Positions 28,889-38,067 of a DNA stretch of 45,814 bases are shown here, one piece after another. Numbering within the stretch: position 1 is the first letter of the stretch; each line of letters starts with the position of its first letter. The stretch spans positions 1 through 45,814 of the forward strand of contig SBGD01000027.1 of NCBI GenBank assembly GCA_006226775.1, in the 5' to 3' direction. The notes under the pieces are model-generated. The model was not told the origin of the DNA, searched no databases, and worked only from the letters and a program-made list of their open reading frames with translations. Made by a program: the position numbers and the translations under genes. This stretch comes from Paracoccaceae bacterium (lineage in GTDB: Bacteria > Pseudomonadota > Alphaproteobacteria > Rhodobacterales > Rhodobacteraceae).

Positions 28889-29896
28889 ATGACCCCGAAA
28901 CTCACCGATCCCTTCGAGCGCCCGATCTCCTACCTGCGCGTCTCGGTCACCGACCGCTGCGATTTCCGCTGCGTCTACTGCATGTCCGAGAACATGACCT
29001 TCCTGCCCAAGAAGGAGCTTCTGACGCTGGAGGAACTGGACCGGATGTGCTCGGCCTTCATCAACCTGGGCGTCGGGAAGCTGCGCATCACCGGCGGCGA
29101 GCCGCTGGTGCGCCGCGACATCATGACCTTCTTCAACGCGATGACCCGGCACCTCGACAGCGGCGCGCTCGAAGAGTTGACGCTCACCACCAACGGCAGC
29201 CAGCTCGAGCGTTTCGCCGATCAGCTTTACGCCGCCGGCGTGCGCCGGGTGAACATCTCGCTCGACACGCTGGACGAGGAGAAATTCGCCCGCGTCACCC
29301 GCTGGGGCCGCCTGCCCCAGGTGCTGCGCGGCATCGACGCGGCGCAACAGGCGGGGCTCCGGGTCAAGATCAACACCGTGGCGCTCAAGGGCTTCAACGA
29401 GGACGAGCTTTTCGCCCTCGCAGACTGGTGCGCCGCGCGCGACATGGATCTCACCTTCATCGAGGTCATGCCGATGGGCGATCTCGGCAACGAGGACCGG
29501 GTCGGCCAGTACTGGTCGCTCGACGACCTCGCCGACCAGCTGCGCCAGCGCTTCACTCTCACCGACCTGCCCGAGCGTACCGGCGGCCCGGCGCGCTACG
29601 TCCGGCTGGAGGAAACCGGCCAGAAGATCGGGTTGATCACCCCTCTGACCCACAATTTCTGCGAAAGCTGCAACCGGGTGCGGCTGACCTGCACCGGCGA
29701 GCTCTTCATGTGCCTGGGCCAGGAGGACAACGCCGACCTGCGCGCCCCGCTGCGCAATCACCCCGACGACGACGCCCCGCTGGAGGCGGCAATCCGCGCC
29801 GCCATCGCCCGCAAGCCCAAGGGCCACGACTTCGACTATTCCCGCCAGCGGGCCGACGGCCAGGTCTCGCGCCACATGAGCCACACCGGCGGCTGA
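28889..29896 (+). CDS. moaA: GTP 3',8-cyclase (molybdenum cofactor biosynthesis protein A)
   Basis: Radical-SAM enzyme that starts molybdopterin synthesis from GTP. It is 335 residues. The radical-SAM cluster is C24-x3-C28-x2-C31 ([11 protein letters not shown]) and the SAM-binding loop is [11 protein letters not shown]. The C-terminal second [4Fe-4S] cluster has [16 protein letters not shown]. The final C-terminal HMSHTGG is the typical Gly-Gly tail. No other moa/moe genes are present here. Confidence 0.97.
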   Translation: MTPKLTDPFERPISYLRVSVTDRCDFRCVYCMSENMTFLPKKELLTLEELDRMCSAFINLGVGKLRITGGEPLVRRDIMTFFNAMTRHLDSGALEELTLTTNGSQLERFADQLYAAGVRRVNISLDTLDEEKFARVTRWGRLPQVLRGIDAAQQAGLRVKINTVALKGFNEDELFALADWCAARDMDLTFIEVMPMGDLGNEDRVGQYWSLDDLADQLRQRFTLTDLPERTGGPARYVRLEETGQKIGLITPLTHNFCESCNRVRLTCTGELFMCLGQEDNADLRAPLRNHPDDDAPLEAAIRAAIARKPKGHDFDYSRQRADGQVSRHMSHTGG

Positions 29897-29902
29897 ACCG
29901 AA

Positions 29903-30045
29903 GAGAGGGGGCCAGCCCCCTCGGCCTGCGGCGCCGTCCATTGGGCTTGAACCAATGGCGCCAAATGAACGGCCCCCGGAATTTATCCGGCAAGATGAAG
30001 CTGCAGGATGTCCCTGGCTTCATCTTGCCAGGAAAACTCTCCCCG
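29903..30045. repeat. Array of inverted repeats downstream of moaA
   Basis: Gene-free 29897-30134 contains several hairpins. GAGGGGGC/GCCCCCTC lies immediately after moaA (about 29905-29922) and could be its terminator. CCATTGG-GCTTGAA-CCAATGG lies at about 29938-29960. GGCAAGATGAAG and its exact complement CTTCATCTTGCC are separated by 17 bases at about 29988-30030. The last element is related to the repeat between mccA and mccB. No ORF with supportable features was found. Confidence 0.7.
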
Positions 30046-30134
30046 AAGGGCCGATCCGCCACAGGCCTTGCACTTGCCGTGAGGCGTCGCCTCGCCACTT
30101 TCCGAAAAAGAGCGCGCGGAAGCGCAGGATTTGA

Positions 30135-30929
30135 TCAGGCCCAGGCCGCCCCGAGATCGGCGCGGGAGCGTTCGATCCAGTGCTCCTTCAGCCAGTCGCA
30201 GGGTTTCGAGTAGCGGATGAGCGAGCCGGAATAGCCCTCCAGCGCATCCGTCATCTTGGGCCGGCCATGGAAACAGACCACCCTGGCGTCCTCGGGCAGG
30301 CGCGGCGGGGCGACGTAGTTGCGGGGGAACGGGTTGCAATCGTATTTGAAGCTCACCACCCAGTCGCAGGGGATATAGGCGAAGACCTCCCTGTCCATCG
30401 CCTTGTGCGAGGTATAGCGCTGCTCGGATCCGCGCGCCTGTTCCACCTCGGCATAGGGATTGGCGGCGAGATCGTCGTAGAGAAACCCGTGCTGCGCCGG
30501 ATCGAAGCGGAAGACCGAGCCATGGCCGGTCGGCCGGCCCTTGCGCGCCTCGGTCCAGTCGTGGCGCATGGCGATCTTGCCCGGCGCCATCTGCCAGATC
30601 GGGGTCAGGTCGCCGGTGATCACCACGTCGAGATCGAAGCCCAGCACCGGCCCCTCCAGGTCAGGCACCAGCCCGGGGCGAAACAGCGAGACCTTGCGCA
30701 TCGCGCCCTGCCGGTTGGCCAGGGCCAGGGCCGCCGCCATCGGCTCGGCAAAGGGTTCGACCGGCAGGTCCAGCACCTCGATGTCGGGATGCAGCCCGTC
30801 GCGGTGCTCGGTCATGCAGAAGAACCGCACCGGGGCGGCGATATTCCGCCGAACCCCGGAATAGAGCCGGTTGACGTATTCCGGGCCGAACAGGGTTCCC
30901 CATTTGATGCACATGATATTGGCGGTCAC
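30135..30929 (-). CDS. Glycosyltransferase-like protein
   Basis: A 264-residue protein without signal peptide or membrane segment. Its opening (ANIMCIKWGTLFGPEYVNRLY) and the DxD-type motif in VLGFDLDVVITGDL (about residues 96-109) fit a GT-A-fold, nucleotide-sugar-dependent transferase such as those annotated near GT8. The C-terminal ARVVCFHGRPKMTDAL is common in those proteins. Acceptor and donor are unknown. It is a single gene between repeat-rich DNA and the DUF2934 gene. Confidence 0.7.
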   Translation of the reverse strand: MTANIMCIKWGTLFGPEYVNRLYSGVRRNIAAPVRFFCMTEHRDGLHPDIEVLDLPVEPFAEPMAAALALANRQGAMRKVSLFRPGLVPDLEGPVLGFDLDVVITGDLTPIWQMAPGKIAMRHDWTEARKGRPTGHGSVFRFDPAQHGFLYDDLAANPYAEVEQARGSEQRYTSHKAMDREVFAYIPCDWVVSFKYDCNPFPRNYVAPPRLPEDARVVCFHGRPKMTDALEGYSGSLIRYSKPCDWLKEHWIERSRADLGAAWA

Positions 30930-31047
30930 GGTCCGGCTCCTTTGTCGCTGCCCCCGCTTAGCCCGGATCAGGGTGTCACACCAGCATCACACCAAAGTTT
31001 CCGCGACGGCAGAGAGATTGTGAAAACACCGGAAATCCTATAGGGCC

Positions 31048-31059
31048 GTTAGCGCTAAC
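31048..31059. promoter_or_regulatory. Palindrome GTTAGCGCTAAC upstream of DUF2934 gene
   Basis: A perfect 12-bp palindrome with the TTAGCGCTAA form typical of LacI-family operators. It lies 27 bp before the ATG at 31086 and just after a TATAGG (31039-31044) that could be a -10 element. The -35 candidate TTGTGA (31018-31023) is only 15 bases away, so the promoter call is weak. A GAGGGGG ribosome binding site follows. Confidence 0.45.
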
Positions 31060-31085
31060 CAATCCCATGAGCGAGGGGGACACCC

Positions 31086-31442
31086 ATGAGAGACGCGCAA
31101 GTGACCGATCAGGCCGCGATTGCCGAAACCGCCTATCACCTGTGGCAGGACGCGGGCCATCCGCATGGCCGCGACCAGGAATTCTGGCTTCAGGCCGAAG
31201 CCGCGGTGAGCGCGGCCAGCATCAAGCCGAAGCGCAAGGCGCCGGCCCGGGCCGCGGCCAAACCGGTGGCCGACAAGGCCGCGGCGCCGAAAGCCAAACC
31301 GGCAGCCAAGGCCAAGGCCGCAACGAAAGCCAAGGCCGCGCCGAAGGCGCAAGCCGCTGCCAAGGCCGAAGCGGCCCCCAAGGCCAAGGCGGCGCCCAAG
31401 GCGAAAGCCCCGGCGCGGCGCCGCGCGGCGGCCAAGGCCTGA
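31086..31442 (+). CDS. DUF2934 protein with Ala/Lys-rich (histone H1-like) tail
   Basis: A 118-residue protein. The first ~40 residues (QAAIAETAYHLWQDAGHPHG and RDQEFWLQAEA) match the small DUF2934 domain. Residues 47-118 are almost only Ala, Lys, Pro and Arg in repeats such as KAKAAPKAKA, ending RRRAAAKA. That composition resembles histone H1-like or nucleoid-binding tails, so DNA or RNA binding is possible; the combination is inferred, not proven. Confidence 0.8.
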   Translation: MRDAQVTDQAAIAETAYHLWQDAGHPHGRDQEFWLQAEAAVSAASIKPKRKAPARAAAKPVADKAAAPKAKPAAKAKAATKAKAAPKAQAAAKAEAAPKAKAAPKAKAPARRRAAAKA

Positions 31443-31450
31443 CCCGGGCC

Positions 31451-31480
31451 GGCGGGCGGTCTGCTGCCTTTCCGTCCGCC
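31451..31480 (+). terminator. Hairpin after DUF2934 gene
   Basis: GGCGGGCGG (31451-31459) can pair with CCGTCCGCC (31472-31480), counting one G-U pair, over a 12-base loop. It starts 8 bp after the stop. No U-run follows, so termination is uncertain. Confidence 0.35.
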
Positions 31481-31550
31481 AACCCGCTTGAATCCGCTTG
31501 CGGACCGGTTTACCGTCATCCCGACCAGAGTTTCAGCGCAGGAGGGCTTC

Positions 31551-31586
31551 ATGGAAAATGTCTGCACCCTGCGGACCGCGCCCTAG
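31551..31586 (+). CDS. 11-codon minigene (possible leader peptide) upstream of rsgA
   Basis: ATG at 31551 is preceded by a very strong ribosome binding site, GCAGGAGGG (31538-31546). It opens a reading frame encoding MENVCTLRTAP, then stops with TAG. Proline as the last residue before a stop slows termination in known leader peptides, which is the basis for suspecting regulatory stalling. The frame is too short for protein evidence; the strong ribosome site is the main support. Confidence 0.45.
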   Translation: MENVCTLRTAP

Positions 31587-31601
31587 GCGCCGTCCGGACA
31601 G

Positions 31602-31652
31602 ATGCTTGAGACCCAGGCAAACGCTCCTTCTGAAACGGGACACGTCCTTTGA
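31602..31652 (+). CDS. 16-codon upstream ORF overlapping the rsgA start
   Basis: Reading frame encoding MLETQANAPSETGHVL; its TGA (31650-31652) overlaps the TTG start of rsgA at 31649. Such TTGA overlap is the usual geometry of translational coupling. The ribosome site in front (CCGGACAG) is weak. It could also be chance. Confidence 0.3.
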   Translation: MLETQANAPSETGHVL

Positions 31653-32683
31653 CATCCAGAACCTTGCCTGACCTGGGATGGTCAGATCACTTCGCGCGCC
31701 AGCTTTCCGAGGCGGACGCAGCCCTTTCCCCTGCCCGCGTGGCAGAGGTTCACCGCGACCGGCTGGTGGTGCTGACCCCGGCCGGCCTGAGCGACCTGCA
31801 TCCGCGCGACAGCAGCGGCGCCTATGCCGTGGGCGACTGGGTGCTCAGCGATGGCGTCTCGGCGGTGCGCCGGCTGGTGCCGGTCTCCGACCTGTCGCGC
31901 CGCGCCGCCGGGCCCGGCGTGGCCGCCCAGCGCATTGCCGCCAATATCGACACCATCGGCATCGTCACCAGTTGCAACGAGGATTTCAACATCCCGCGGC
32001 TGGAGCGCTACCTGGCGATGGTCACCGCCTCGGGCTGCCTGCCACTGGTGATCCTGACCAAGGCCGATGTGGCCGAGGCGCCCGAGGACTATGTGCGCCA
32101 GGCCCATCGCCTGTCGCCGCTGGTCACCGCGCTGGCGGTCAATGCCAAGGACCCCGAGGATGCCGGGCGGCTCACGCCCTGGTGCTCGAAGGCGCAGACC
32201 CTGGCGCTGATCGGCTCGTCCGGGGTGGGCAAGACGACGCTGCGCAATACGCTGACCGGCGAGAATGCCGCGACGCAGGAGATCCGCGACGACGATGCGC
32301 GGGGCCGGCACACCACCACCTTCCGTGCCCTGCGCCCGACGCTGGCGGGGGGCTGGCTGATCGACACGCCGGGAATGCGCGAGTTGCAGCTGACCGATTC
32401 CGCCGAAGGCATCGAGGCGGTGTTCGACGACCTGGAGGTGCTGGCCGCCAATTGCCGGTTCAGCGATTGCGGCCACGACACCGAGCCCGGCTGCGCCGTC
32501 AAGGCCGCCGTCACCGCCGGCCGGATCGAGCCCGAGCGGGTGGCGCGCTGGCAGAAGCTGCTGCAGGAGGATCGCGCCAACTCGGAAAGCCTGGCCGCGG
32601 CGCATGCAAGGCAACGCCGATTCGGCAAGCTGATCAAGGAAGCCAAGGCCGAGAGCCGCAGGAAGCGCGATACCGAACGGTAG
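31649..32683 (+). CDS. rsgA: Ribosome small-subunit-dependent GTPase A
   Basis: Circularly permuted GTPase that acts in late 30S subunit maturation in the cytoplasm. It is 344 residues. An N-terminal OB-like region is followed by G4 TKAD (137-140), G1 GSSGVGKTT (189-197), a G2-like DDDARGRHTTT and G3 DTPGMREL (239-246). Zinc ligands are Cys269, Cys274, His276 and Cys282 (CRFSDCGHDTEPGC). The only suitable start is TTG at 31649, 8 bases after GGGA; a start this weak suggests limited or regulated translation. Confidence 0.93.
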   Translation: MTSRTLPDLGWSDHFARQLSEADAALSPARVAEVHRDRLVVLTPAGLSDLHPRDSSGAYAVGDWVLSDGVSAVRRLVPVSDLSRRAAGPGVAAQRIAANIDTIGIVTSCNEDFNIPRLERYLAMVTASGCLPLVILTKADVAEAPEDYVRQAHRLSPLVTALAVNAKDPEDAGRLTPWCSKAQTLALIGSSGVGKTTLRNTLTGENAATQEIRDDDARGRHTTTFRALRPTLAGGWLIDTPGMRELQLTDSAEGIEAVFDDLEVLAANCRFSDCGHDTEPGCAVKAAVTAGRIEPERVARWQKLLQEDRANSESLAAAHARQRRFGKLIKEAKAESRRKRDTER

Positions 32684-32717
32684 CGGGTCGAGGCCGGGGC
32701 GACCAGGTGCGGCGTCA

Positions 32718-32960
32718 TCCCGGGCTTGACCCGGGATCTCGTGGCGCGGGTTGCGGGAGGTCCCGGGTCGAGCCCGGGACGACGGAGCGCGCGGGGAGCG
32801 GGAGGTCCCGGGTCAGGCCCGGGACGACGGAGCTTGCGGGCGGCGGGAGGTCCCGGGTCAGGCCCGGGACGACGGAGTGCGCGGGGAGCGGGAGGTCCCG
32901 GGGCAAACCCGGGACGGTGGAGCGCGCGGGGGGCGGGAGGTCCCGGGGCAGGCCCGGGAC
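32718..32960. repeat. 45-bp tandem array of CCCGGG palindromes
   Basis: Six copies of a unit containing TCCCGGG-(4 to 6 nt)-CCCGGGA start at 32718, 32761, 32806, 32851, 32896 and 32941. The last five have an exact 45-bp period; the first interval is 43 bp. Between palindromes the linker GACGGAGCGCGCGGGGAG varies slightly. The first copy has the form of a dispersed alphaproteobacterial intergenic palindrome. The array fills the convergent gap (32684-32989) between rsgA and the amidohydrolase gene, so it could serve both as a bidirectional transcription stop. Confidence 0.9.
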
Positions 32961-32989
32961 GACGGGTCGCGAGGGGCGTGTCGGGGCGC

Positions 32990-34153
32990 TTACGCCGCCG
33001 GCATCCGGCTTTCGACGATTTGCGCCCACCAGGAACAGCCGGCGGGGATTGCCTCGTCGTTGAAGTTGTACTCGGGGTGATGCACCGACGCCGTGTCGCC
33101 ATTGCCGACGAGGATATAGGCGCCCGGGCGTTCCTCGAGCATGAAGGCGAAATCCTCGCCGCCCATGACCAGCGGCGCATCATCGCAATGGCCCGAGACC
33201 TTGCGCGCCACATCGGCGGCGAATTCGGTCTGTTCGGCGTGGTTCACCATGCAGGGATAGCCGCGGTAATAGTCGATCTTCACGCTGCCGCCGAAGGTCG
33301 TGGCAATGCCCTGGCAGATCTGCTTGATCCGCCGTTCCGCAAGGTCGCGCATCTCGGCGCTCATGGTGCGCACCGTGCCTTTCAGCGCCACCCGCTGCGG
33401 GATCACGTTGAACGCCTTGGAGGAGGTCTCGAAGGAGGTCACCGAGACCACGATCTGATCGACCGGGTCGGCATTGCGCGACGCGATGGTCTGCAGCGCC
33501 AGCACCGCCTGGGCGGCCATCACCGTCGTGTCCACCGTCTCGTGCGGCTTGGCGGCATGGCCGCCCTTGCCCTCGAAGGTAATGTCGAACTGGTCGGTCG
33601 CGGCGAAAAACGCGCCGGGGCGGATGGCGAAGGATCCCACCGGCTGGCCCGGCCAGTTGTGCATGCCGTAGACCTCCTGGATGCCCCAGCGCTCCATCAG
33701 ACCGTCGTCGCACATCTCCTTGCCGCCGCCGCCGCCCTCTTCGGCGGGCTGGAAGATCACCACCGCCGTGCCGTCGAAGTTGCGGGTCTCGGCCAGGTAT
33801 TTCGCCGCCCCCAGCAGCATCGCGGTATGGCCGTCATGGCCGCAGGCATGCATCGCGCCATCGGTCTTCGACGCATAGTCCAGCCCGGTCTGCTCGTGGA
33901 TCGGCAGGGCGTCCATGTCGGCGCGCAGCCCGATCACCTTGCCCGAGCCATCGGCCTTGCCCTTGATCACGCCGACCACGCCGGTGCGCCCGATGCCGGT
34001 CACCACCTCGTCACAGCCGAAGGCGCGCAGCCTGTCGGCCACCATGGCGGCGGTGCGGTGGGTCTCGAAGAGGATCTCGGGGTTCTCGTGCAGATCACGG
34101 CGCCAGGCGGTGATCTCGTCGTGCAATTCGGCGAAACGGTTCTTGACGGGCAT
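32990..34153 (-). CDS. M20-family amidohydrolase (hippurate hydrolase/N-acyl amino acid type)
   Basis: A 387-residue metal-dependent hydrolase that removes acyl groups from amino acids or similar amides. Metal-site motifs are GLRADMDALPI, HACGHDGHTAMLLGAA, FQPAEEGGGGG, and the C-terminal VHHPEYNFNDEAIP. Cytoplasmic, with no signal peptide. It lies 120 bp downstream of the fused ABC ATPase gene in the same direction, and near a peptide-type uptake system. That suggests it hydrolyses an imported N-acylated amino acid or small peptide. Confidence 0.92.
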   Translation of the reverse strand: MPVKNRFAELHDEITAWRRDLHENPEILFETHRTAAMVADRLRAFGCDEVVTGIGRTGVVGVIKGKADGSGKVIGLRADMDALPIHEQTGLDYASKTDGAMHACGHDGHTAMLLGAAKYLAETRNFDGTAVVIFQPAEEGGGGGKEMCDDGLMERWGIQEVYGMHNWPGQPVGSFAIRPGAFFAATDQFDITFEGKGGHAAKPHETVDTTVMAAQAVLALQTIASRNADPVDQIVVSVTSFETSSKAFNVIPQRVALKGTVRTMSAEMRDLAERRIKQICQGIATTFGGSVKIDYYRGYPCMVNHAEQTEFAADVARKVSGHCDDAPLVMGGEDFAFMLEERPGAYILVGNGDTASVHHPEYNFNDEAIPAGCSWWAQIVESRMPAA

Positions 34154-34273
34154 GTCGGCTCTCCTTGGTCACAGGCCTTTTGGTCATGGGCCCTGGTCAC
34201 GGGGTGATCCGCCCCGCAGCACCGGGGGCGCGCGGCCCTTTGCCTTCTCAGGTGGCGGTCCTGACCGGCAAGG

Positions 34274-36094
34274 TCAATAGCCGCTGTCGGTTGTCAGCAC
34301 GTAATGGCCCGGTCCCACCGCGCGGTAGAGCGAGGGTTCGGGAACATGGCCGACGGGATGAATGGGCGATGGGATCGGCTTGAAGTCGAGGTCCTTCTCG
34401 GACTTGCGCTGGCGCGGATCGGCGATCGGCACCGCCTTGATCAGCGCGCGGGTATAGGGATGCTGCGGATCCTCGAAGACCGCCGCGCGCGGGCCCATCT
34501 CGACGATCCGGCCGAGGTACATCACGCCGACATCGTGGCTGACCCGTTCGACCACCGCCATGTCGTGGCTGATGAAGAGGTAGCTGAGCCCGAGGTCGGC
34601 CTGCAACTCCATCATCAGGTTCAGCACCTGCGCCTGCACCGAGACATCCAGCGCCGAGACCGCCTCGTCGGCGATGATCAGCTTGGGGTTCAGCGCCAGC
34701 GCGCGGGCAATGGCGATCCGCTGGCGCTGGCCGCCCGACATCTCGTGCGGGAAACGGCGCATGAAGCTGCGCGGCAGGTGCACCCGGTCGAAGAGCATCG
34801 CCACGCGGTCGGCGATCTCGGAACCCGAGGCGATGCCGAAATTGCGCATCGGCTCGCTGACCTGGTCCATCAGCTGCATCTGCGGGTTGAGCGAGGCGAA
34901 GGGATCCTGAAAGATCATCTGCATGTCGCGCCGCGCCTCGCGCAGCTGGCCCTGGTTCAGCGCCATGATGTCGGTGCCGCCGATGTCGACGCTGCCGGAA
35001 AGCGGCTCGACCAGCCGCAGGATCGACCGGCCGGCGGTGGACTTGCCGCAGCCCGATTCGCCCACAAGGCTGAGCGTGCGGCCGCGGTTGAGGGTAAACG
35101 ACAGGTCCTCGACCGCATGGACATGGGCCACCGTGCGGCGAAAGAAGCCGCCCTTGACCGCGAAGCGCGTGGTGAGGTTCTTCACCGTCAGGAGCGCATC
35201 CTCGCCGCCGGGGATCGGCGCGATCTTCTGGCCCTCCACCCCCATCAGCTTCATCGGCTCGGGCGCCGCCTTGCCGCGCATCTCGCCCAGCTTGGGCACG
35301 GCGGCCAGCAGCGCCTTGGTATACTCGTGCTGCGGGGCCTCGAAAATCTGCTCTACGGTGCTTTCCTCGACCTTGTTGCCGCGGTACATGACGACGACGC
35401 GGTCAGCCATCTGCGCCACCACCGCCATGTCATGGGTGATGAACATCACCGCCGTTCCCGTCTCGCGCTTGAGCCGGTCCATCAGCGCCAGGATCTCGGC
35501 CTGGATGGTCACGTCGAGCGCGGTGGTCGGCTCGTCGGCGATCAAGAGGCGCGGCTCGCAGGCCAGCGCCATGGCGATCACCACCCGCTGGCGCATCCCG
35601 CCGGAAAGCTCATGAGGGTATTGCTTCAGCCGCCGCTCGGCCTCGGGGATGCGCACCTGTTTGAGCAGTTCCAGCGCCCGCGCCTCGGCCTGGCGGCGCG
35701 ACATGCCCCGGTGCAGGCGCAGCCCTTCGGTCAACTGCCGCCCGACGGTGAACACCGGGTTGAGCGCGGTCATCGGCTCCTGGAAGATCATGCCGATCTC
35801 GTTGCCGCGGATGGTGCGCATCAGGTCCTGGTCGGTCTGCGCCAGGTCGATCTCGCCGCCCTTGCGCCGGTCGAACAGCAGCCGCCCGCCGGCGATCCGC
35901 CCGCCGCCGAATTCCACCAGCCGCATCAGCGACAGCGAGGAGACCGACTTGCCCGAGCCGGATTCGCCGACGATGCAGACGGTCTCGCCCGGGTTGATCT
36001 CGAACGAGACATCCTCGACGCCCACCACCGGCCCGTCCTTGGTCTGAAACTCGACGCGAAGTTGTTCGATCCGGGCAATCGGCTGATCCAGCAC
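34274..36094 (-). CDS. Fused two-domain ABC transporter ATP-binding protein (oligopeptide type)
   Basis: A 606-residue protein with two complete ATPase halves, equivalent to DppD/OppD and DppF/OppF fused. First half: Walker A GESGSGKS, signature [16 protein letters not shown], Walker [13 protein letters not shown]. Second half: Walker A GESGCGKS, signature [16 protein letters not shown], Walker [13 protein letters not shown], where Ala replaces Pro-Thr of the usual DEPTSALD. Each half has the oligopeptide C-terminal region. The start is placed at GTG 36094 with AGGAG upstream; the longer frame is unsupported. Divergent from the matching binding protein and permeases. Confidence 0.92.
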   Translation of the reverse strand: MLDQPIARIEQLRVEFQTKDGPVVGVEDVSFEINPGETVCIVGESGSGKSVSSLSLMRLVEFGGGRIAGGRLLFDRRKGGEIDLAQTDQDLMRTIRGNEIGMIFQEPMTALNPVFTVGRQLTEGLRLHRGMSRRQAEARALELLKQVRIPEAERRLKQYPHELSGGMRQRVVIAMALACEPRLLIADEPTTALDVTIQAEILALMDRLKRETGTAVMFITHDMAVVAQMADRVVVMYRGNKVEESTVEQIFEAPQHEYTKALLAAVPKLGEMRGKAAPEPMKLMGVEGQKIAPIPGGEDALLTVKNLTTRFAVKGGFFRRTVAHVHAVEDLSFTLNRGRTLSLVGESGCGKSTAGRSILRLVEPLSGSVDIGGTDIMALNQGQLREARRDMQMIFQDPFASLNPQMQLMDQVSEPMRNFGIASGSEIADRVAMLFDRVHLPRSFMRRFPHEMSGGQRQRIAIARALALNPKLIIADEAVSALDVSVQAQVLNLMMELQADLGLSYLFISHDMAVVERVSHDVGVMYLGRIVEMGPRAAVFEDPQHPYTRALIKAVPIADPRQRKSEKDLDFKPIPSPIHPVGHVPEPSLYRAVGPGHYVLTTDSGY

Positions 36095-36354
36095 CGCCTG
36101 CGCTCCTGTCCCTGGGATGTCCGAAACGCTAGGCGCAGCGCCCCGCCCTGTCAAACCGCGCGGGCGGTTCGGGCACGACAAGTCTTGCATTTCCGTCAAA
36201 CTCTGTTTCGATGAGGGGATGAGCCGGGGATGTGCCAGATTTGCCGAACATGCGGATGCCACCGCCCCGGGCCACCATGACAATGACAACGACAAGAACG
36301 ACCCTAATCGGGCGGCCCGGCCGTCCCGACCCGAGGTCCAGCACGGAGAGTGAC

Positions 36355-38055
36355 ATGTACGCAAAATCCCTTCTACTCGGGACCGCGGCCTGCCTTGCCT
36401 TCGCCACTGCCGCCACGGCAGAGCGTGGCAGCGATGGCGAGGTGCGCATCATCTACTGGCAGGCGCCGTCGATCCTGAACCCCTATCTCTCGTCGGGCAC
36501 CAAGGACCTGGAAAGCGCCTCGCTCGCGCTCGAACCGCTGGCCCGCTTCGACGAGACCGGCACCATGGTGCCCCTGCTGGTCGACGAATTGCCCACCGTC
36601 GACAATGGCGGCGTCAATCAAGAGCTGACGCAGATCACCTGGAAACTCACGCCGGGCATCCTGTGGTCGGACGGCACGCCCTTCACCTCGGCCGATGTCA
36701 AGTTCACCGCCGATTACTGCATGCACCCCGAGGGCGGCTGCGCGCAGAACCCGAAATTCGAGAACGTGGCCAGCATCGAGACCCCCGACGATCTGACCGT
36801 GGTGGTGAATTTCGACAAGCCGACCCCCTATCCCTATTCGCTTTTCGTGGGCGGCGAGAGCCCGATCCTTCAGCAGGCCCAGTTCAAGGACTGCACCGGC
36901 ACCCGCGCGCCGGAATGCACCGAGGCGAACTTCAACCCGATCGGCACCGGCCCCTTCGTGGTGACCGAGTTCCGGCCCAATGACGTCATCACCTTCGAGG
37001 CCAACCCGAACTACCGCGACCCGGACAAGCCGGCCTTCGCCAAGGTGCTGTTCAAGGGCGGCGGCGATGCCACGGCGGCGGGGCGCGCGGTGCTCGAGAC
37101 CGGCGAATTCGACTATGCTTGGAACCTCCAGCTTGCGCCCGACGTGATCGCCGGGATGGAGGCCGCCGGCAAGGGCAAGGCGGTGGCGGGCTTCGGACCG
37201 CTGATGGAACGCATCATGCTGAACCACACCAACCCCGACCCGGCGCTCGGCCCGGACGAGCGGGCGGTGATCCGCCCGCATCCCTTCCTGCAGGACCCGG
37301 CGGTCTACAAGGCGATGTCGCTGGCCATCGACCGGCCCTTGCTGGTGGAAATCGGCTATGGCCAGGCCGGCCGCGTGACCTGCAACTGGGTGCCGGCGCC
37401 CGAGCTCTACAATTCCGACACCTTCGACTGCTCGACCCAGGACATTGCCGGGGCCAACAAGATGCTCGACGACGCGGGCATCGTCGACACCGATGGCGAC
37501 GGCATCCGCGAAAAGGACGGCGTGCCGCTCAAGGTGCTCTACCAGTCCTCGACCAACGCGGTGCGCCAGGACTTCCAGGCGCTGATCAAGCAGTGGTGGA
37601 GCGAGATCGGCATCGAGGCCGAGTTGCGCAACATCAACGCAAGCGTGTTCTTCGGCGGCGATCCCGGCAGCCCGGACACCTTCCAGAAGTTCTATGCCGA
37701 TGTCGAGATGTACGCCAATACCTTCAACGGCACCGATCCGCAGGCCTATCTCGGCAATGCGCTGTGCGACGAGGCTCCGCGCCCGGAAACCCAGTGGCAG
37801 GGCCAGAACGTCTCGCGCTTCTGCCATGAGGATTATGACGCCCTGCACCAGGAGCTGACGCGCACGGCCGATATCAACGAACGCGCCCGCATCGCCAAGG
37901 AGCTGAACGACATGGTGGTCGAGCGCGGCGGAATGATCCCGCTGGTCCACCGGGGCCGGATCTCGGCCCATGCCAACAGCCTGGGCGGCGTCAATCTCAA
38001 CGTCTGGGACAGCGAGATCTGGGAAATCGGCAACTGGTATCGCATCGCCGAGTGA
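36355..38055 (+). CDS. Peptide-type ABC transporter substrate-binding protein (SBP family 5)
   Basis: A 566-residue periplasmic protein, with signal peptide MYAKSLLLGTAACLAFATAATA. The family-5 features are RIIYWQAPSILNPYLSSGTKD near the N-terminus, WKLTPGILWSDGTPFTSADVKFTADYC, and GTGPFVVTEFRPNDVITFEANPNYR. It captures di/oligopeptides, opines or similar solutes; which one cannot be read. Cys pairs are present. The ATG at 36355 has GGAGAG four bases before it, and upstream in-frame codons lack similarity. It is the first gene of the uptake operon. Confidence 0.93.
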   Translation: MYAKSLLLGTAACLAFATAATAERGSDGEVRIIYWQAPSILNPYLSSGTKDLESASLALEPLARFDETGTMVPLLVDELPTVDNGGVNQELTQITWKLTPGILWSDGTPFTSADVKFTADYCMHPEGGCAQNPKFENVASIETPDDLTVVVNFDKPTPYPYSLFVGGESPILQQAQFKDCTGTRAPECTEANFNPIGTGPFVVTEFRPNDVITFEANPNYRDPDKPAFAKVLFKGGGDATAAGRAVLETGEFDYAWNLQLAPDVIAGMEAAGKGKAVAGFGPLMERIMLNHTNPDPALGPDERAVIRPHPFLQDPAVYKAMSLAIDRPLLVEIGYGQAGRVTCNWVPAPELYNSDTFDCSTQDIAGANKMLDDAGIVDTDGDGIREKDGVPLKVLYQSSTNAVRQDFQALIKQWWSEIGIEAELRNINASVFFGGDPGSPDTFQKFYADVEMYANTFNGTDPQAYLGNALCDEAPRPETQWQGQNVSRFCHEDYDALHQELTRTADINERARIAKELNDMVVERGGMIPLVHRGRISAHANSLGGVNLNVWDSEIWEIGNWYRIAE

Positions 38056-38067
38056 TCCCGCGTCGGT

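Noticed and set aside
32718-32960. CRISPR array
   Set aside because: The repeat period is constant but the linkers are nearly identical and each unit is itself a palindrome; there are no unique spacers and no cas genes.
31678-33063. 461-codon plus-strand ORF through rsgA and the 45-bp repeats
   Set aside because: Out-of-frame reading of rsgA that continues through repeats because their 45-bp period preserves frame; product is Gly/Arg low complexity.
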